Shown: positions 43,103 through 52,939 of the stretch, in pieces
How positions within the stretch are numbered: position 1 is the first letter of the stretch
Layout: every line of letters starts with the position of its first letter
Position numbers and translations under genes: made by a program
The notes under the pieces: generated by a model
What the model was told of the DNA's origin: nothing
Seen by the model: the letters and a program-made list of their open reading frames with translations, nothing else
The model's database searches: none
NCBI RefSeq assembly: GCF_024055605.1
Contig: NZ_JAMXLX010000008.1
Coordinates: forward strand, 131,501 to 195,500
Length of the DNA: 64,000 bases
DNA from: Ciceribacter sichuanensis
GTDB lineage: Bacteria > Pseudomonadota > Alphaproteobacteria > Rhizobiales > Rhizobiaceae
Direction: 5' to 3'

Positions 43103-44062
43103 TTAAGCGTAGTTGATGGGCAGCCAGTCATAATTCGTGCTGTCTTTGCGGACATGGCCAATACCCGGAAAGGCGAGATGCGCGCCTGCCACCAGATATT
43201 TGCCCGCCACCGCCTGCTTGAACGCAGCGTCGCGTGCAGCCACAGCGGCTTTCTGATCGATATCGAATTCGATGGCGACGCCGGGTTCATCGAATTGCAG
43301 GATATCGCCATGGGTGATGTCACCCCAGAATACGATCTTCTGGCCTTCACTTTCCAGCGTGATGGCACTGTGGCCCGGCGTATGTCCCGCATAAAGAATG
43401 GAACCAAGACCGGGAACAGGCGCTGCGTTATCCGCGAAGGTTTCGAATTTTCCGGCTTCCACGTATGGCGTCACGCACTGATCCGCCTCGCCGAAATGCT
43501 GCTTTACTATGCCTGTCGCCGCCTTGGCGTTTGCCGCATTCAGCCAGAATTTTGCCTCTCGTTCATTGACCCGCAAGGTGGCGTTCGAGAAGGTGCGTTT
43601 GCCTTTGCTCATCAACCCGCCGGAGTGATCGGTATGAATATGGGTGAGAACGACGTCGTCGATCTCATCCAGCTTGTAACCGGATGCCTCAATGTTCGAA
43701 GCGAGCCTGCCGAGTGAGGGGCCCAGATAGGTACCGGTGCCCGCGTCAATCAGCACCAGTCTTTCGCCGGTGTTGACCAGGAACGCGTTGACGGAAGTTG
43801 GTACCATTTCGGGCAGAAAGGCATCATTCAAAGCGCCCTGCGCGTGTCGTTCGCTCGTGTTGGTGTAGAGCTTGGCGAGCGGCAGGGCGATGGTGCCGTC
43901 CGACAGGGCAGTGACCTCTACGGAGCCGATCTTAAGCCGGTAGAAACCCGGTGCCTGAACAGCGGCATAAGGCGCCTTGGCGAAGACGATTGATGGAGCG
44001 ACGAAGGGTGCTGTGACGAAGCCGGTCAGAGCGCTTTTGAGAATGGAACGACGGGATGGCAT
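43103..44062 (-). CDS. MBL-fold metallo-hydrolase, methyl-parathion-hydrolase-like
   Basis: A 319-residue protein from the ATG at 44062, after AAGGAG. A twin-arginine signal (SRRSILKSALTGFVTAPFVA) indicates export. The binuclear zinc ligands are all present: H141, H143, D145, H146 (THIHTDH), H227 (AGHTPGH), D248 (WGDITH) and H295 (GAHLAFPGIGH). The SVNAFLVNTGERLVLIDAG segment and the AHLAFPGIGHVR ending are those of the methyl parathion hydrolase subfamily. Organophosphate, ester or lactone hydrolysis are all possible. It is divergent from a LysR gene. Confidence 0.87.
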   Translation of the reverse strand: MPSRRSILKSALTGFVTAPFVAPSIVFAKAPYAAVQAPGFYRLKIGSVEVTALSDGTIALPLAKLYTNTSERHAQGALNDAFLPEMVPTSVNAFLVNTGERLVLIDAGTGTYLGPSLGRLASNIEASGYKLDEIDDVVLTHIHTDHSGGLMSKGKRTFSNATLRVNEREAKFWLNAANAKAATGIVKQHFGEADQCVTPYVEAGKFETFADNAAPVPGLGSILYAGHTPGHSAITLESEGQKIVFWGDITHGDILQFDEPGVAIEFDIDQKAAVAARDAAFKQAVAGKYLVAGAHLAFPGIGHVRKDSTNYDWLPINYA

Positions 44063-44155
44063 GGATTTGCTCCTTACGTGAGGGTGCGGAACGGCTTGCA
44101 AGTTCCTGCCCATCAGCTAAGGATGCTTCGGTCAGCAATCAAATCGATACCGCTC

Positions 44156-45109
44156 ATGCACGTCATCGATCATTTCAATCTTCGTTCCTTTGATCTCAAT
44201 CTTCTCGTCGCTTTCGATGCGATGATGGAAGAGATGAGCGTCACCCGGGCAGCCCAGCGGCTTAAAATTCAGCAGCCTGCGATGAGCCACAACATAGCGA
44301 CCCTGCGCACGCTGTTTCAGGATGAGCTTTTCATCCGTGTCGGTCAGGTGATGAAGCCAACCGCACGGGCGCTCAATTTGTCCGGCCCGGTACGGCAGGC
44401 TCTGCGGCAGGCGCAGGCGGCCGTGTTGATGGCGGATGCATTCGATCCAGCCACCGAGCAACGCACATTCAGGCTGGGGCTTTCCAGCGAGGTGGAACTG
44501 CTATTGCTGCCCGATCTGACGGCGCGGTTGCGGGATATCGCGCCGGGCATCCGTATTCTCGCCCGCGGTGGTGATGCGCAGGAGGTCGACGCGATGCTGG
44601 ATGCGGGTGTCATCGATTTGTCTGTGGGGTGCAGTTATCTGCCCGACTCACGGCACCATAGCGAGCCCCTGTATCAGTCCAGCGTATTGTGCTGTTTCAA
44701 CCCGCAGCTACTGAACCTTTCCAACCCAGTGAGCCGCAATGACTATATGGCCGCACAGCACGCGGTGATCTCACAAACCGACAGCCTTCATGGCTGCGTT
44801 AAGGATGCGCTGGAACATGCAGGTGCAGACCTGGAAGTCGTGGCGGCAGCTCCCGATTTCATGTCGATATTGGCCACCGCGCGTTCATCTGCAGTGATTG
44901 CCACCGTATCTTCGCGCATCGCGCTTCGTTATGGGCCGCTATTGGGGCTCGAGGTCAGTCCGCTGCCACTGGCACTTTCTTTCCCACCGGTGGCAATGGT
45001 TTGGCCGCTCCACATGCACACCGATCTGGGCTGCGCATGGTTGCGGCAGCAAATCCGTGAGGCGATGCTGAGGACGAACGAGAGCAAAGTTGCGGATATT
45101 GCAGCGTGA
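44156..45109 (+). CDS. LysR-family transcriptional regulator (NodD/NahR-like)
   Basis: A 317-residue regulator from the ATG at 44156 (MHVIDHFNLRSFDLNLLVAF); an open extension overlaps the divergent gene and lacks a clear site, as does this start. The DLNLLVAFDAMMEEMSVTRAA and QQPAMSHNIATLRTLFQDELFIR helices are like those of the NodD/NahR/LinR branch, which respond to aromatic inducers. It faces the metallo-hydrolase gene across 93 bases and probably controls it. Confidence 0.88.
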   Translation: MHVIDHFNLRSFDLNLLVAFDAMMEEMSVTRAAQRLKIQQPAMSHNIATLRTLFQDELFIRVGQVMKPTARALNLSGPVRQALRQAQAAVLMADAFDPATEQRTFRLGLSSEVELLLLPDLTARLRDIAPGIRILARGGDAQEVDAMLDAGVIDLSVGCSYLPDSRHHSEPLYQSSVLCCFNPQLLNLSNPVSRNDYMAAQHAVISQTDSLHGCVKDALEHAGADLEVVAAAPDFMSILATARSSAVIATVSSRIALRYGPLLGLEVSPLPLALSFPPVAMVWPLHMHTDLGCAWLRQQIREAMLRTNESKVADIAA

Positions 45110-45411
45110 TGTTGCATAAAGATCAGTATGTCTTTGATGTCCTCACCCTGAAGGGACATGAACCGACGACCCGCCATAACTTCGGATCCAAGCCGGCAGA
45201 AAAGCGAGCCAGATCATGCATCTGGTTCATTTGGAATGTCCGAAGGGGGCCGATAACGGACTGTCCGATGATGGGGTGCCGGACGGCGAAACCGGACCTG
45301 CCCGCCTCCGCATCGACCGCACGCTGCGAGAGTTCGCTGGTGGCCCAAATCGTCGCGTCGTCGAAATGCCTGGCGCACCGCGGCGCGCGGCGCGGAATCG
45401 CACGAGAAGGC
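45110..45411. other. Gap without a supported gene; contains one copy of a 22-base repeat
   Basis: About 300 bases between a rightward and a leftward LysR gene. Frames in both directions overlap one another and none has recognisable features. TGAAGGGACATGAACCGACG and two further bases (45149-45170) recur with two changes at 58087-58108. Confidence 0.45.
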
Positions 45412-46323
45412 TCAAGGCCACACGAGCCGTCCGGCGGCGAAGTCGCGCGCGAGCGCGATAAAGGCCTGGAAAGCCGCGGAGGAATTTCGTCGATTATAAT
45501 AATATAGGCACAGCGGCACGAGCGGCGGCGTCCAGTCTTCGAGAATGCGCACAAGCCGTCCCGCAGCGATGTCTTCGCGGACATCGGTCTCCATGAAGTA
45601 GCCGATCCCCACGCCGTTCGTTACTGCGATCCGGGCAAGGGAGGCTTCGTCGAGAGTGATCGGTCCTTCGACGTCGAGCTGCAGCTCATGGCCGTCCCTC
45701 TCGAACCGCCATCGGAGCAATGAACCATCGGGAAGCCGTCCGCGAATACAGGGGTAAGAAAGCAGATCCTGCGGCATTTTGGGGATGGTGCGGTTCTCGA
45801 AAAACGCGGGCGATGCGGCAACCGCCATGCGTCGCATCTTACCCAGCGGTATGGCGATTGCGTCGCTTGGTACCAGATCCGCGCTACGCAATCCCAGATC
45901 AAAGCCCGCCGCTACGACGTCAACGAGCCGCCCTTCGGTGACGATGTCGATATGAACCTGCGGGCAACGCTTCAGATAGCCCAGGACCAGCGGCGCCATG
46001 ATCTCGCGCGCCGCCGTCGCGAAGGCATTGATGCGCAAGATGCCGGACGGCGTCTCCTGCTGGGAGCGCGCCGTGTTCATCGCTTTTTGGATGCCCTCAA
46101 GCGATGGCTTGATCTGTGCGACGAAGATCCGCCCCGCATAGGTGAGCGAGACGCTGCGCGTGGTGCGATTGAACAATCGCACGTCAAGCTGACGCTCGAG
46201 TTTGCCCACCGCGTTGCTGATGGCCGTGGTCGACATGCCGAGATCGAGCGCCGCCGCTCGAAACGAGCCGCACCGAACGATAGCGAGAACCGCCTCAAGC
46301 TCGATCAATGAATGGCGCGTCAT
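45412..46323 (-). CDS. LysR-family transcriptional regulator
   Basis: A 303-residue regulator from the ATG at 46323 ([20 protein letters not shown]); 20 further codons are open upstream. The helix-turn-helix [20 protein letters not shown] and [12 protein letters not shown] precede a typical effector domain ([20 protein letters not shown]). It is divergent from the SnoaL-SDR-quinone oxidoreductase unit and is its probable regulator. Confidence 0.9.
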   Translation of the reverse strand: MTRHSLIELEAVLAIVRCGSFRAAALDLGMSTTAISNAVGKLERQLDVRLFNRTTRSVSLTYAGRIFVAQIKPSLEGIQKAMNTARSQQETPSGILRINAFATAAREIMAPLVLGYLKRCPQVHIDIVTEGRLVDVVAAGFDLGLRSADLVPSDAIAIPLGKMRRMAVAASPAFFENRTIPKMPQDLLSYPCIRGRLPDGSLLRWRFERDGHELQLDVEGPITLDEASLARIAVTNGVGIGYFMETDVREDIAAGRLVRILEDWTPPLVPLCLYYYNRRNSSAAFQAFIALARDFAAGRLVWP

Positions 46324-46419
46324 TGTCCCGTTTTCCGTGATGCCCCATGCTGGTTTGTCACGCTTATCGGGCGAAAAGTCCATCGCTAAATTGGCCTCGT
46401 CACGATCAAGGAGATGGAC

Positions 46420-46746
46420 ATGACCAACCTACCCAAACCAATCGCCGACTACATTGAGGCAAATGCCCGTCTCGATATCGACGGCATGATGAGGCCTTTC
46501 TCGAATGACGCCGTCTTCATCGACAACGGCAAGCGTTACGAAGGCCTGGCTGAGATCCGCAGGTTACTGAAGGACGAAGCGATCGCGGTCAAGGCGATCT
46601 TCACGCCTGACACTGTGCGGGAAGAAGACGGCGATGTCGTGCTCGAAGGTCCCGCTCATGGAGACTTCCCGGGCAGCCCGATCCGTTTCACCTATCGCGT
46701 AACGCTTTCGAACGACGCCATCAAGAGCATGGAGACCACGGTATGA
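46420..46746 (+). CDS. SnoaL-like NTF2-fold protein
   Basis: A 108-residue protein from the ATG at 46420, six bases after AAGGAG. It has the compact SnoaL_2 pattern: [62 protein letters not shown]. The function of such small members is unknown; many are isomerases or binding proteins. It overlaps the following SDR by four bases (ATGA). Confidence 0.87.
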   Translation: MTNLPKPIADYIEANARLDIDGMMRPFSNDAVFIDNGKRYEGLAEIRRLLKDEAIAVKAIFTPDTVREEDGDVVLEGPAHGDFPGSPIRFTYRVTLSNDAIKSMETTV

Positions 46747-47531
46747 GCATCCAGGCAGATCCAAACGAGTTCGCTGGCAAGCGCGTGCTCGTCAGCGGCG
46801 GCACCAAGGGTCTGGGCCGCGCCACGGTCGAGCGCTTTCTCGCCGGCGGAGCCCGTGTTATCACCGCCGCCCGCACGATCAAGGATCCTATCGATGGCGT
46901 TGAATACGTCCAGGCGGACCTGACCACTGCGGAGGGTGGTGAAGCGCTCGCCAAGGCAGCGGTTGAGCGGCTGGGCGGCATCGACATCCTTGCCCATGTC
47001 ATCGGTGGCTCGGCTTCGCCGGCGGGTGGCTTCGCCGCGCTGACGGACGACCACTGGCTCGCCGAGCTGAACCTTAATCTACTGGCGACGGTTAGGCTCG
47101 ATCGCCTGTTGATCCCGCAGATGCTGGAGCGGGGCAAGGGCACCATGGTGCACATCACCTCAATTCAGTCCGTCCTGCCGCTGCCCGAATCCACCACAGG
47201 CTATGCCGCTGCGAAAGCCGCCCTGAGGACCTACAGCAAGTCAATTTCCAAAGAACTCGGTCCCAAAGGCGTGCGGGTCAACTCCGTCTCTCCCGGCTGG
47301 ATCATGACTGAGGCCACTGGAGACTTTCTCGAAATGCTTCGGACTGCCAATGGCGGCACGATCGAGGACGCGCGTCAGTCCGTGCTCGATGCGCTGGGCG
47401 GGATCTCCATTGGGCGCGGAGCTGAACCTGAGGAGGTAGCCGACCTTATCGCCTACCTCGCCTCTGACCGTGCTGCTGCCATCCACGGCGCCGAGTTTGT
47501 CATCGATGGCGGTACGATAAGGACGGTATGA
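46743..47531 (+). CDS. Short-chain dehydrogenase/reductase (SDR)
   Basis: A 262-residue SDR. Cofactor motif SGGTKGLG; AARTIKDP after strand 2; the NNAG position reads HVIGGS, which is unusual; catalytic HITSIQS, YAAAKAAL and SPGWIMTEAT are intact. The end AAAIHGAEFVIDGGTIRTV is normal. Start overlaps the SnoaL-like gene, so translation is coupled. A quinone-oxidoreductase-like gene follows after 124 bases. Confidence 0.9.
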   Translation: MSIQADPNEFAGKRVLVSGGTKGLGRATVERFLAGGARVITAARTIKDPIDGVEYVQADLTTAEGGEALAKAAVERLGGIDILAHVIGGSASPAGGFAALTDDHWLAELNLNLLATVRLDRLLIPQMLERGKGTMVHITSIQSVLPLPESTTGYAAAKAALRTYSKSISKELGPKGVRVNSVSPGWIMTEATGDFLEMLRTANGGTIEDARQSVLDALGGISIGRGAEPEEVADLIAYLASDRAAAIHGAEFVIDGGTIRTV

Positions 47532-47655
47532 GCGAGGGTCCCGGCGTTCGCGGAAGTGAGGACGCCGGGAGCCCTCCAGCCTTGGCCGAAGGATGAAGCC
47601 GTCAGGGAGCCTCGGTCGCACCGCATCAAGATTCAACCACCTGAATGGAACGACA

Positions 47656-48627
47656 ATGTTTGCCGTCTACGCGAAAGAAGCCAATTTCAACGATCCACTC
47701 GCCTCCCTCGTCGTCGGAGAACGTCCGGATCCGATCGTGAGAGAGGGCTGGGTCAGAGTGAAAGTGACACATGCCAGCCTGAACCGGCACGACATTTTCA
47801 CACTTCGCGGGATGACCTCGCAAGAAGAGCCGATCCCATTCCCAATGATCTTGGGCAATGATGCCGCAGGGTTGCTCGAAGATGGGACGCCCGTGGTGCT
47901 CTACCCCGTAATGGGAACGGAAGACTGGAAGGGCGACGAGACGATTGACCCTCACTGGCATGTTCTCAGCGAGCTTGTGCCGGGAACGCTGGCTGACTAT
48001 GTCGCTGTCCCCAGGCGCAACGCTGTGCCTATTCCTGAAGGTTTGTCCCCGCTCAATGCATCACTGCTCGGCACGGCCTGGCTGACGGCTTATCGCTCGC
48101 TCTTTACCAAATCCCGACTGATCCCCGGCCAGACCCTTCTCGTGCAGGGGGCGTCCGGCGGCATGTCGACGGCCCTCATCCAGATGGGTCGGGCTGCTGG
48201 CTTCGAAGTTTGGGTCACGACGCGAAACGACGAAGGGGCAGCGATCGCCGAGCGTCTTGGCGCCAACCGGATATTCCGGCATGGCGACGCCCTACCGCGC
48301 CGCGTTGACGCGGTCGTTGACAATATCGGAGCTGCGACATGGGCAGACAGCCTGAAAGCTGTCAAAAGGGGTGGCGTTTTGGTGATCAACGGCATCACGA
48401 CAGGCCACACCGCCGAGACCGATCTGCTGCGTATCTTCGTGGAACAGATCGACATCCGCGGCACCATTATGGGCACATTCGAAGAAATGAAGGCCATGAT
48501 GCAATTCGTCATCAGCAACAATATCACGCCCGAGATAGGTGCCGTGGTGCCGATGACGGAAGCCCGCGAAGCGATCCGCAACATGATCGAGGGCCGCACG
48601 CGCGGAAAGACCGTCTTCACGCGATAA
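47656..48627 (+). CDS. Zinc-free alcohol dehydrogenase/quinone oxidoreductase (MDR family)
   Basis: A 323-residue medium-chain reductase from the ATG at 47656. It has the GroES-like start (VREGWVRVKVTHASLNRHDI), ILGNDAAG, and a Rossmann turn GASGGMSTALIQMGRAAGF with TTRNDE suggesting NADPH. Zinc-ligand cysteines are lacking, as in quinone oxidoreductases. It ends NMIEGRTRGKTVFTR. It follows the SnoaL-SDR pair and may share their regulation by the divergent LysR protein. Confidence 0.9.
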   Translation: MFAVYAKEANFNDPLASLVVGERPDPIVREGWVRVKVTHASLNRHDIFTLRGMTSQEEPIPFPMILGNDAAGLLEDGTPVVLYPVMGTEDWKGDETIDPHWHVLSELVPGTLADYVAVPRRNAVPIPEGLSPLNASLLGTAWLTAYRSLFTKSRLIPGQTLLVQGASGGMSTALIQMGRAAGFEVWVTTRNDEGAAIAERLGANRIFRHGDALPRRVDAVVDNIGAATWADSLKAVKRGGVLVINGITTGHTAETDLLRIFVEQIDIRGTIMGTFEEMKAMMQFVISNNITPEIGAVVPMTEAREAIRNMIEGRTRGKTVFTR

Positions 48628-48762
48628 CCGACGGCGCAATGAGGGCAGGATGACAAACGATTTCCGCTCAATTCTCCCGCCGGTTGTTAGATCATCATTA
48701 CTGCCTTCATTTTGGCCGTGGGGATCTCTTGAACCGGCCGGGCCGGGCGTTCGAGATGATTT

Positions 48763-49065
48763 TCAGTCGAGCAAACCCCGTTCGTTCGAAGCATCAAACT
48801 TTCGCACATCGCCCCGCATGCGTCCCTGCCATCGCGCAACGAAAGCTTTCGTCTGCTGGGCATCAAGATGAGCAATAAGCGCCTCCTGATTGGCCCAGCG
48901 TTCCACGATCAACAACCTACCCGCTGCGGGATCATCAACTGCGGCATCATAGGAGATGTTTCCAGAACGCTGTCTTGTCATGGCCGCAAGATCCTTCAGT
49001 TCCGCAAGAAATTGCGGAACCCCCTGGGGATCGACGTGTATATATCCTGTTACTATCAGCATCAT
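48763..49065 (-). CDS. Putative quinol monooxygenase (ABM domain)
   Basis: A 100-residue YgiN-like protein: MLIVTGYIHVDPQGVPQFLA, RQRSGNISYDAAVDDPAAGRLLIVERWANQEALIAHL. The ATG at 49065 follows AAGG; an alternative start coupled to the upstream stop (TGATG at 49127-49123) would add 20 residues unlike the family. It is downstream of, and probably co-transcribed with, the quinone oxidoreductase-like gene at 49125. Confidence 0.87.
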   Translation of the reverse strand: MMLIVTGYIHVDPQGVPQFLAELKDLAAMTRQRSGNISYDAAVDDPAAGRLLIVERWANQEALIAHLDAQQTKAFVARWQGRMRGDVRKFDASNERGLLD

Positions 49066-49124
49066 GCTTGCCTTAGTTGTAGCGCCTTCGGGGGGAGTGA
49101 CCGCACTCGTGTGATCTGGTGTCA

Positions 49125-50141
49125 TCAAACCGCCCTCAGTACGATCTTGCCTTGAATGCTGCCTTGCGAAGCTCGCTGATGGGCAGCAGATGCTTCCGCC
49201 AATGGAAACTCGCTGTCGATGACGACTCGAATTGTGCCGTCGTCGAGCAATCGACCGATTTCAGCCAGTTGCGCGCCATGTGATCGGACCTGGGTGGATG
49301 AGACGGTAATCCCACGCCTGGCGGCGTCCTCGTGGCCGGAAAAGCCCAAGGGATTGACGAGGAAGAGAGCCCCACCCGGCTTGATGACGCTCAAGAAGCG
49401 TTCAATGTTCGGCCCCCCAACGGCATCCATCACCAGATCGAAATCCTGTCCGGCTGCATCGACGGACGTCTTGGTGTAGTCGACGAACTGGCTTGCGCCG
49501 AGTTCACGAAGAAGCGTCTCATGCTTCCCAGAGGCGACCGCAGTGACATCAGCACCCTTCCATTTCGCAACCTGAACTGCCAGATGGCCGACGCCCCCTC
49601 CCGCGCCATTGATCAGGACACGTTTGCCCTCAAGCGGAATTGGGGCATGCGGAAAGGACTGAAAGGGATTGGGTGCATCATGGCCTAGCTCCACGAGAAA
49701 CTGCCAGACTGTCAGAGCCGACATCGGCGCGCCGGCCGCGTGGAGGTGATCTATTCCCGACGGCTTCTTCGCCAGTTCCGATGCGGGCACGCTGACGTAT
49801 TCGGCGTAAGCACCACTGCCTTTCATTAGATCCTCGGGGAAGCGGACCATGGCATAGACTTCGTCCCCAACACTGAATTGCGAAACTTGTTCGCCCGTTG
49901 CTGCGACGACACCTGAGACGTCGGTGCCAAGGATCAGCGGAAAGGTAGCGTTGGGTCGCCATTCGGGAGGCAACGCTCGATAACCGTCACGCAAATAAAG
50001 ATCCGGTGGATTGAGGCTCGCCGCATGGACACGAACCAGCACTTCGTCACTCGCTGGCACGGGCCGAGCAGCGTCCTCATAAACCAAAACGTCGGGGCCA
50101 CCGAATTCGTGCAGTCGGACTGCTTGCATCATCTGGGTCAT
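49125..50141 (-). CDS. NADP-dependent quinone oxidoreductase-like protein (MDR family)
   Basis: A 338-residue zinc-free medium-chain reductase: AVRLHEFGGPDVLVYEDAAR, VHAASLNPPDLYLRDGY, ILGTDVSGVV, and NADPH-binding INGAGGGVGHLAVQVAKWKGA with VASGKHE. The usual QOR ending with GKIVLRAV is present. GAGG precedes the ATG. It is divergent from a LysR gene and pairs with an ABM-type gene, a common quinone-defence arrangement. Confidence 0.92.
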   Translation of the reverse strand: MTQMMQAVRLHEFGGPDVLVYEDAARPVPASDEVLVRVHAASLNPPDLYLRDGYRALPPEWRPNATFPLILGTDVSGVVAATGEQVSQFSVGDEVYAMVRFPEDLMKGSGAYAEYVSVPASELAKKPSGIDHLHAAGAPMSALTVWQFLVELGHDAPNPFQSFPHAPIPLEGKRVLINGAGGGVGHLAVQVAKWKGADVTAVASGKHETLLRELGASQFVDYTKTSVDAAGQDFDLVMDAVGGPNIERFLSVIKPGGALFLVNPLGFSGHEDAARRGITVSSTQVRSHGAQLAEIGRLLDDGTIRVVIDSEFPLAEASAAHQRASQGSIQGKIVLRAV

Positions 50142-50235
50142 TGTAACCTCATCTCTCTGAAATTCTGTTGTCTCTCAGCAAATAAGGTGTCGTTTTGACA
50201 TTGATAATCGCGCTGTAATTCACTTTAATAATTCC

Positions 50236-51138
50236 ATGACGGAACAAATCGCCTTGGACAGATTGACCGGCCTCATCGCCTTCACGAAAGCGGGATCTTT
50301 GGGAAGCTACACGGCCGCGGCCCTATCGCTATCCATTTCCCCCTCGGCCGTCAGCAAGAGCGTTCAGCGACTTGAACAACGTCTCGGGGTCTCGCTTTTC
50401 ACCCGCACGACACGCTCGTTGACGCTGACCACTGAGGGGCGAGAACTGCATGAGCGGGCGCTTCGCCTACTTCGCGACGCGGAAGAAATCGAGCAAGTGG
50501 CCAAGGCCGCCCGCGCCGCACCCTCCGGCAACTTAAAAATTGCGGCGTCGCTTCCCATCGGTCTGCATGTCATCGCTCCAATACTTGCGGAATTCAGGAA
50601 GCGGTACCCGACCGTCACGATTGACTTGCGTCTCAGTGATCAGATGATCGACCTGATCGCTGAGGGCGTTGATCTGGCTATTCGCATCGGAGAACTTGAC
50701 GACTCGCGTCTCCTATCACGGCGTCTGTCGCCCCATCGACTTTGCTGCTACGCATCGCCAGAATATTTGGCTAAACATGGCACCCCGAGACATCCTGACG
50801 AATTGGCGGAGCATGAGACGGTCAATTTGCGGTACAAAAGCACGGGCCAGCTTTTTCGATGGCCGTTCCGTATCAGGGAACGTGAGGTCGAAATCGTTCC
50901 GTCATCGGGTATCGTTGTCGATGCAAGCGAAGGCGTCATGACCGCAGTCGCGGCCGGCGCCGGAATTGGAATGGCCACAAGTTTTGCCGCGACCGCCTGG
51001 GTCAAGCGGGCGCAATTGACGCCGATCCTCTCAGAATTTGCCGTCGAACGACACAACGTCACTGTGGTTTGGCCCCAAAGCCGCCGTACCAACCCGGCTG
51101 TTCGTGCCTTTATCGAAATGTTGATCGACGCGGCCTAG
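50236..51138 (+). CDS. LysR-family transcriptional regulator
   Basis: A 300-residue regulator: [52 protein letters not shown], then [21 protein letters not shown]. It is divergent from the quinone oxidoreductase-ABM pair across 94 bases, in which a TTTTGACATTGATAATC-type AT-rich segment would hold the promoter and operator. It probably activates that pair in response to a quinone-like inducer. Confidence 0.92.
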   Translation: MTEQIALDRLTGLIAFTKAGSLGSYTAAALSLSISPSAVSKSVQRLEQRLGVSLFTRTTRSLTLTTEGRELHERALRLLRDAEEIEQVAKAARAAPSGNLKIAASLPIGLHVIAPILAEFRKRYPTVTIDLRLSDQMIDLIAEGVDLAIRIGELDDSRLLSRRLSPHRLCCYASPEYLAKHGTPRHPDELAEHETVNLRYKSTGQLFRWPFRIREREVEIVPSSGIVVDASEGVMTAVAAGAGIGMATSFAATAWVKRAQLTPILSEFAVERHNVTVVWPQSRRTNPAVRAFIEMLIDAA

Positions 51139-51279
51139 CCCAAGTGCTGGTCTCCACGGCATGTGGTGCGGCCCTGAGTTCAGACAACGGGAGGCCACAT
51201 AATCGGGCCTGTCGTCGATGATTAGATAAAGGCGGCGGGAGGAAATCTCCGTCATACGGCGGCAAAAAAATGATCTATC

Positions 51280-51681
51280 TTATGCAGGAGATCTAAAAAG
51301 ATGGCCGCTTGGTCGTAAGCGTGCCGCCAGAACCAAGGCGATGATCGCGACGACAATCGCATTGAGCCACAGTACCGAAAACTCTTGTCGAGAGACATGA
51401 AAGGCGATCGCTGCAAATTGGAGCAGGAGCAATCCCGCGACTGCAGCGGTCGTCAGCCAAGGAAGTATGCCGAGTGCGGCAGGTAAAATGAGGCCTATCG
51501 CGCCCAAGCTCTCCGCAGAGCCGATCAGTGTAATCAGCCAAGTCGGAACTTCCAGGGTCCAATTCCAACCCATCGCCGCCATGGCCTCCGGAGGCTGCGT
51601 CAGCTTCGTCCAGCCGGCGTAGCCGAAAAACGCAGCCAGCAGGATTTGCCCAGTCCAGGCGAAAGTCGTCGTTTTGCTCAT
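51280..51681 (-). CDS. DoxX-like membrane protein
   Basis: A 133-residue protein with four hydrophobic segments: WTGQILLAAFFGYAGWTKLT, WLITLIGSAESLGAIGLILP, WLTTAAVAGLLLLQFAAIAF and LWLNAIVVAIIALVLAARL. The AGWTKL at the end of helix 1 is the DoxX_2 signature. It is divergent from a TetR gene with a palindromic operator between them, so TetR-type repression is likely. Confidence 0.88.
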   Translation of the reverse strand: MSKTTTFAWTGQILLAAFFGYAGWTKLTQPPEAMAAMGWNWTLEVPTWLITLIGSAESLGAIGLILPAALGILPWLTTAAVAGLLLLQFAAIAFHVSRQEFSVLWLNAIVVAIIALVLAARLRPSGHLFRSPA

Positions 51682-51734
51682 GCAGACTCCAGGGGCGATG
51701 TGTTAAACCGCGCGGTATTGAACACTGCGCTATT

Positions 51735-51752
51735 TGATAGTCCTGACTATCA
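51735..51752. promoter_or_regulatory. Palindromic TetR operator between DoxX and TetR genes
   Basis: TGATAGT-CCTG-ACTATCA is a perfect 7-4-7 inverted repeat, 16 bases before the TetR start and about 55 before the DoxX start. Such sites in divergent regions usually bind the adjacent TetR protein. Confidence 0.7.
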
Positions 51753-51767
51753 TATGGAGTCAACAGC

Positions 51768-52388
51768 ATGCGTGAGTGGCCGGAAAGTCACCCCAAGGCC
51801 AGGGCAATGGCGCGGCGAAGGAGCGAGATCATCGATGCGGCCAAGCGCTGTTTCATCAGAACCGGTTATGCCGGCACCACGATGGAAACAGTCGCTGAGG
51901 CGGCCGGTATTTCGCTCATGACGCTGTACAGGTTCGCAGAAAGCAAGGAGGACCTCTTTGCGGCAACGGTCACGGACGCTTGCCGCGCCCGCGATGAAAA
52001 TGAGCGGCAATACTATGAAAATCTTGTGAACCTGCCGGTCCGGGAGATGCTGATAACCAGCGGGATCGAGATGCGTCTCAAGATTCTGCATCCTGACAGC
52101 ATTGCGCTCATGCGTCTTGTTATCGCTGAGGCTGGTTCTTTTCCGGCTCTGTTGCCACTCGCCTATGGCGCGTTCATAGAACACTTCGAAGAACTGGCAT
52201 TGCAAGTCATCCGGATCGGGTTTCCTCATTTCTCCGGAGATGCCGATATCCTGTCTCGCAGGTACGTGGACTGTCTTCTTGGTGCCGACGTTCTCCGCAT
52301 ATTGCTCGGCTGCGACCCATCGGGAGACAGCCAAGATGTTTCAAAAGCGAAACTGGCTGCCGAATTGGTATTAGGATCAACAGGGTGA
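51768..52388 (+). CDS. TetR-family transcriptional regulator
   Basis: A 206-residue repressor. The DNA-binding part is IIDAAKRCFIRTGYAGTTMETVAEAAGISLMTLYRFAESK; the C-terminal ligand domain is of the TetR_C_14/AefR-like type (EMLITSGIEMRLKILHPDSIALMRLVIAEA). It likely represses itself and the DoxX-like gene through the palindrome at 51735-51752. Confidence 0.92.
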   Translation: MREWPESHPKARAMARRRSEIIDAAKRCFIRTGYAGTTMETVAEAAGISLMTLYRFAESKEDLFAATVTDACRARDENERQYYENLVNLPVREMLITSGIEMRLKILHPDSIALMRLVIAEAGSFPALLPLAYGAFIEHFEELALQVIRIGFPHFSGDADILSRRYVDCLLGADVLRILLGCDPSGDSQDVSKAKLAAELVLGSTG

Positions 52389-52615
52389 AACCAATGGCGA
52401 TGTGGGCCGCCAGCAAGACAACAAACATGGATTCATATTGTCGTCTGCTATCCGGGTGCTGGTGCCTCGCGGAACTCAGCCAATTTCGACTGAGTTCCGC
52501 AAGGTGTGGGAGATAAAAAACATCGGACCCAGCCACTTCTGCGGGACCGGTGACTTCGGAGAAGTCCCTCCGTGGCAGTCAACGCTTCAAGTAACTGTCA
52601 GGTCATTTAACCCTT

Positions 52616-52939
52616 TCAATTCGCAGGTCGAAACGGCTCAAGAAAGCGAATTCCCGCTTCGATCGTGCCGTCCATCATTTCAAGCAACTGCGGTACGAGT
52701 TCCGCCATGCGGGGCGCATGGAGATGTGCCTCAAGAGCTTCTCGACTGACCCAACGTTCGTAAATGACGAACTTGCCGGGCTGTCCGGCCACTTCATGGG
52801 CTTCATAGTCGATGCAACCTTCATCATGTCGCGAGGCCGTGACGGCCTTGCTCATGAATGCTTTCATGTCGGCTTCCCTGCCGGGCTTGGCGCTTGCCTC
52901 CCAGAGCAGGACAGTGAGGGTATTGTGGCCGTCGGACAT
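52616..52939 (-). CDS. Putative quinol monooxygenase (ABM domain)
   Basis: A 107-residue YgiN-like protein: LTVLLWEASAKPGREADMKA, HDEGCIDYEAHEVAGQPGKFVIYERWVSREALEAHL, PRMAELVPQLLEMMDGTI. AAGAGG precedes the ATG. It is the third ABM-type gene in 18 kb. It lies next to a decayed aldo/keto reductase gene and may once have shared its operon and TetR control. Confidence 0.88.
   Translation of the reverse strand: MSDGHNTLTVLLWEASAKPGREADMKAFMSKAVTASRHDEGCIDYEAHEVAGQPGKFVIYERWVSREALEAHLHAPRMAELVPQLLEMMDGTIEAGIRFLEPFRPAN

Noticed and set aside
45123-45584. Overlapping frames on both strands in the gap between two LysR genes
   Set aside because: Both strands are open because of high GC; no family motif, and one frame overlaps the end of the LysR gene.
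52207-52536. Minus-strand frame with a membrane-like stretch after the TetR gene
   Set aside because: Overlaps the TetR 3' end and has no ribosome site at the membrane-like part.
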